A stretch of 64,000 nucleotides of DNA, taken from contig JBGPFE010000009.1 of NCBI GenBank assembly GCA_041483135.1, forward strand, positions 1 to 64,000, in the 5' to 3' direction. Below the pieces are notes generated by a model. The model saw only the letters and a program-made list of their open reading frames with translations, ran no database searches and was not told where the DNA came from. The translations under genes were made by a program, and so were the position numbers. Every line of letters begins with the position of its first letter. Position 1 is the stretch's first letter. Below, piece after piece: positions 62,512 to 64,000 of this stretch. This stretch comes from PALSA-1004 sp041483135. GTDB taxonomy: Bacteria; Pseudomonadota; Gammaproteobacteria; Burkholderiales; SG8-41.

Positions 62512-63558
62512 TCAGTTCGGATTATTCGCGAAGGCCTTCAGCTTCGGATCGCGGTCGACCATTTTCATGTAATCATCCATCACGTAGCGGCTTGCCGGCG
62601 GCACTTCCGGCATCGTGCCGCCGCTTTTCATGAACTCGGCGATCTGCGTCATCCACTTGTCGACGTCCGACGCGCCCGTGCCGCGGTTCATGATCTTCAG
62701 CTGTCCCGCGAGATCGTACGTAGGCCGCGTATCGAATTCCTTGCGCATCGATGCTTCGCTGATCGTGACGCCGCCGACCTCGTAGAATTTCTTCATCATC
62801 GCGATCGCCTCCGGACGGTGCGCGTTCATCCACTTCCACGTGCGCAGATAGATCGCCAGGAACTTCGCGACGTTCTCGGGCTGCTCCTTCGCATAGTCCG
62901 CGCGCACGACGAGCGCCCCCGGCACGATCGCGCCGGCGTCCTTGCCGGAACAGATGACCCGGGCGCCGACCTTTTCCTCGAGCGTGTAGATGTTCGGCGC
63001 CCACAGCCCGCCGTAGTCGGCGTTGTTGGACGACATCGCGGAAATAATCTCGGCCTGGCCCATGCTCTTGATCGTCACGTCGCTCTTTTTCAGGCCCCAC
63101 TTGCCGAGGCAGGATTGAACCGCGTAGTCGCCGGTCGAGTTGGCGGTCAGCACGATGGTCTGGCCCTTGAGTATTTGCGGGTTCTTCAGCACGCTGTCAG
63201 CGGCCGTTTTGCTCGCCATCAGCGCGTTGCCGACCGACTCGTCGTTCGTGAGCCCGATCGTGAGCAGGTTATAGCGCACGGCGCCGAGAACCGCGGGCAC
63301 TGAGCCGGTGCCGCCGACGTCCCACGATTTCGAGGCGGACGCGGCGATCTGCGGCACACCGGCGGGGAAGATGCTGAAACTCGGCTTGAGACCGAGCTCC
63401 GCCCACCAGCCTTTTTCACTCGCCACGTAAAACGGCAGCGACCAGTAAAGCGCCGGCTGATAACTGACTTTGATTTCGGTCGGCGCCTGCGCTTGCGCTC
63501 CGGCCGCGCCCGCGGCGAATGCCGCTCCCAGCACGAGATTGCGAATGAATCTGAACAT
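62512..63558 (-). CDS. NitT/TauT-type ABC substrate-binding protein
   Basis: 348 residues from the ATG at 63558, which has AAAGGAGG upstream and opens a signal peptide (FIRNLVLGAAFAAGAAGAQA). The longer frame to 63732 overlaps the ATPase gene. The binding-fold features are YWSLPFYVASEKGWWAELGL and SWDVGGTGSVPAVLGAVRY. It delivers its ligand to the two downstream permeases. It is clearly different from the orphan binding protein at 29914. Confidence 0.92.
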   Translation of the reverse strand: MFRFIRNLVLGAAFAAGAAGAQAQAPTEIKVSYQPALYWSLPFYVASEKGWWAELGLKPSFSIFPAGVPQIAASASKSWDVGGTGSVPAVLGAVRYNLLTIGLTNDESVGNALMASKTAADSVLKNPQILKGQTIVLTANSTGDYAVQSCLGKWGLKKSDVTIKSMGQAEIISAMSSNNADYGGLWAPNIYTLEEKVGARVICSGKDAGAIVPGALVVRADYAKEQPENVAKFLAIYLRTWKWMNAHRPEAIAMMKKFYEVGGVTISEASMRKEFDTRPTYDLAGQLKIMNRGTGASDVDKWMTQIAEFMKSGGTMPEVPPASRYVMDDYMKMVDRDPKLKAFANNPN

Positions 63559-63574
63559 GGTGGCCCTCCTTTGG

Positions 63575-64000
63575 TCAGTGATTAACGTGATGCGGCGCCT
63601 GCTGTTCGCGCAATAAGCGCCAGATACTTGTCCGCAAATGCACGAACGAACCCTGGTCCATGACGTCCTCGATGCGCTCGTAGCGGTCCCAGTTCTCCGC
63701 TTTGCGCACCGCCGCGACGTCGATGATCTCACGAATGCGGCCCGGACGGCGCGTCATGACGACGACGCGGTCGGCAAGATACACCGCCTCCTCCACCGCG
63801 TGCGTGATGAAGAGCACCGTGCGCGGGATCACCCGCGACAGTTTGATCAGCTCCTCCTGCATCACGACGCGCGTCTGCGCATCGAGCGCGCCGAACGGCT
63901 CGTCCATCAGCAGCACGTCGGGCCCGAGCACGTAGCTGCGTGCGATCGCGACGCGCTGCTGCATGCCGCCCGAGAGCTGGTGCGGGTAGGCCGATTCGTA
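63575..64000 (-). CDS. NitT/TauT-type ABC ATP-binding protein, N-terminus outside the window
   Basis: Only the C-terminal 141 residues are present; the frame runs off the window edge. The visible part starts at the ABC signature (QLSGGMQQRVAIARSY), followed by Walker B VLLMDEPFGALD and the H-loop VLFITHAVEEAVYLADRVVV. First visible gene of the transporter operon, 17 bp before the binding protein. Confidence 0.94.
   Translation of the reverse strand, partial: YESAYPHQLSGGMQQRVAIARSYVLGPDVLLMDEPFGALDAQTRVVMQEELIKLSRVIPRTVLFITHAVEEAVYLADRVVVMTRRPGRIREIIDVAAVRKAENWDRYERIEDVMDQGSFVHLRTSIWRLLREQQAPHHVNH

Overview
The window is GC-rich, densely coded bacterial DNA that most resembles a betaproteobacterium (Burkholderiales/Nitrosomonadales type). 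The grounds are the order RNase E - LMW phosphatase - UvrB - aspartate/aromatic aminotransferase, four Bug-type (TctC-like) solute-binding proteins, GTP-dependent PEP carboxykinase, and a MuxABC-OpmB-like RND efflux operon. No phage, insertion sequence or CRISPR array was seen. One tRNA (Asn, GTT) is present. The first gene (RNase E) and the last (an ABC ATPase) run off the window.

Layout. 1-7.6 kb: housekeeping (rne, LMW-PTP, uvrB, aminotransferase, AsmA-like). 7.6-17.7 kb: tRNA-Asn, then on the minus strand a membrane-fusion protein, two RND permeases, an outer-membrane factor and, 19 bp further on, a Bug protein. 17.9-32 kb: a catabolic/uptake island with a beta-hydroxyacid dehydrogenase, amidohydrolase, two overlapping Gfo/Idh/MocA oxidoreductases, two Bug proteins, CocE-type hydrolase, M24 protein, a short PEP-utilising enzyme, two D-2-hydroxyacid dehydrogenases and a lone NitT/TauT-type binding protein. 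32.1-34.5 kb: a partner-switching module (cNMP-binding SpoIIE phosphatase, STAS antagonist, RsbW-like kinase). 34.6-42.5 kb: pckG, two MFS transporters, a GST, a FAH-family hydrolase, a fourth Bug protein and a small exported protein. 42.5-44.9 kb: CobW-like GTPase coupled to an LVIVD-repeat protein.

45.1-52.9 kb is the most interesting stretch. It is a tight five-gene minus-strand operon encoding both subunits of an NfnAB-type flavin-based transhydrogenase, both subunits of a KorAB-type 2-oxoacid:ferredoxin oxidoreductase, and a 749-residue protein of unknown family carrying a C-terminal [4Fe-4S] ferredoxin module. It ends in a clear terminator. I infer a 2-oxoacid to ferredoxin to NAD(P)H electron-transfer system. 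53-60.6 kb holds a YgfX-like protein, a methyltransferase, a type I secretion ABC exporter plus HlyD adaptor, and an 888-residue RTX protein. 60.9-64 kb is a NitT/TauT-type ABC transporter with two permeases.

The Nfn/Kor operon and the RTX gene are preceded by a gapless 110-bp duplicated segment (95 of 110 bases identical). Each copy has an FNR/DNR-like box centred 29.5 bp upstream of the first base of a -10 element, which is class II activator geometry (-41.5). This predicts that low-oxygen electron metabolism and export of the RTX protein are co-regulated.
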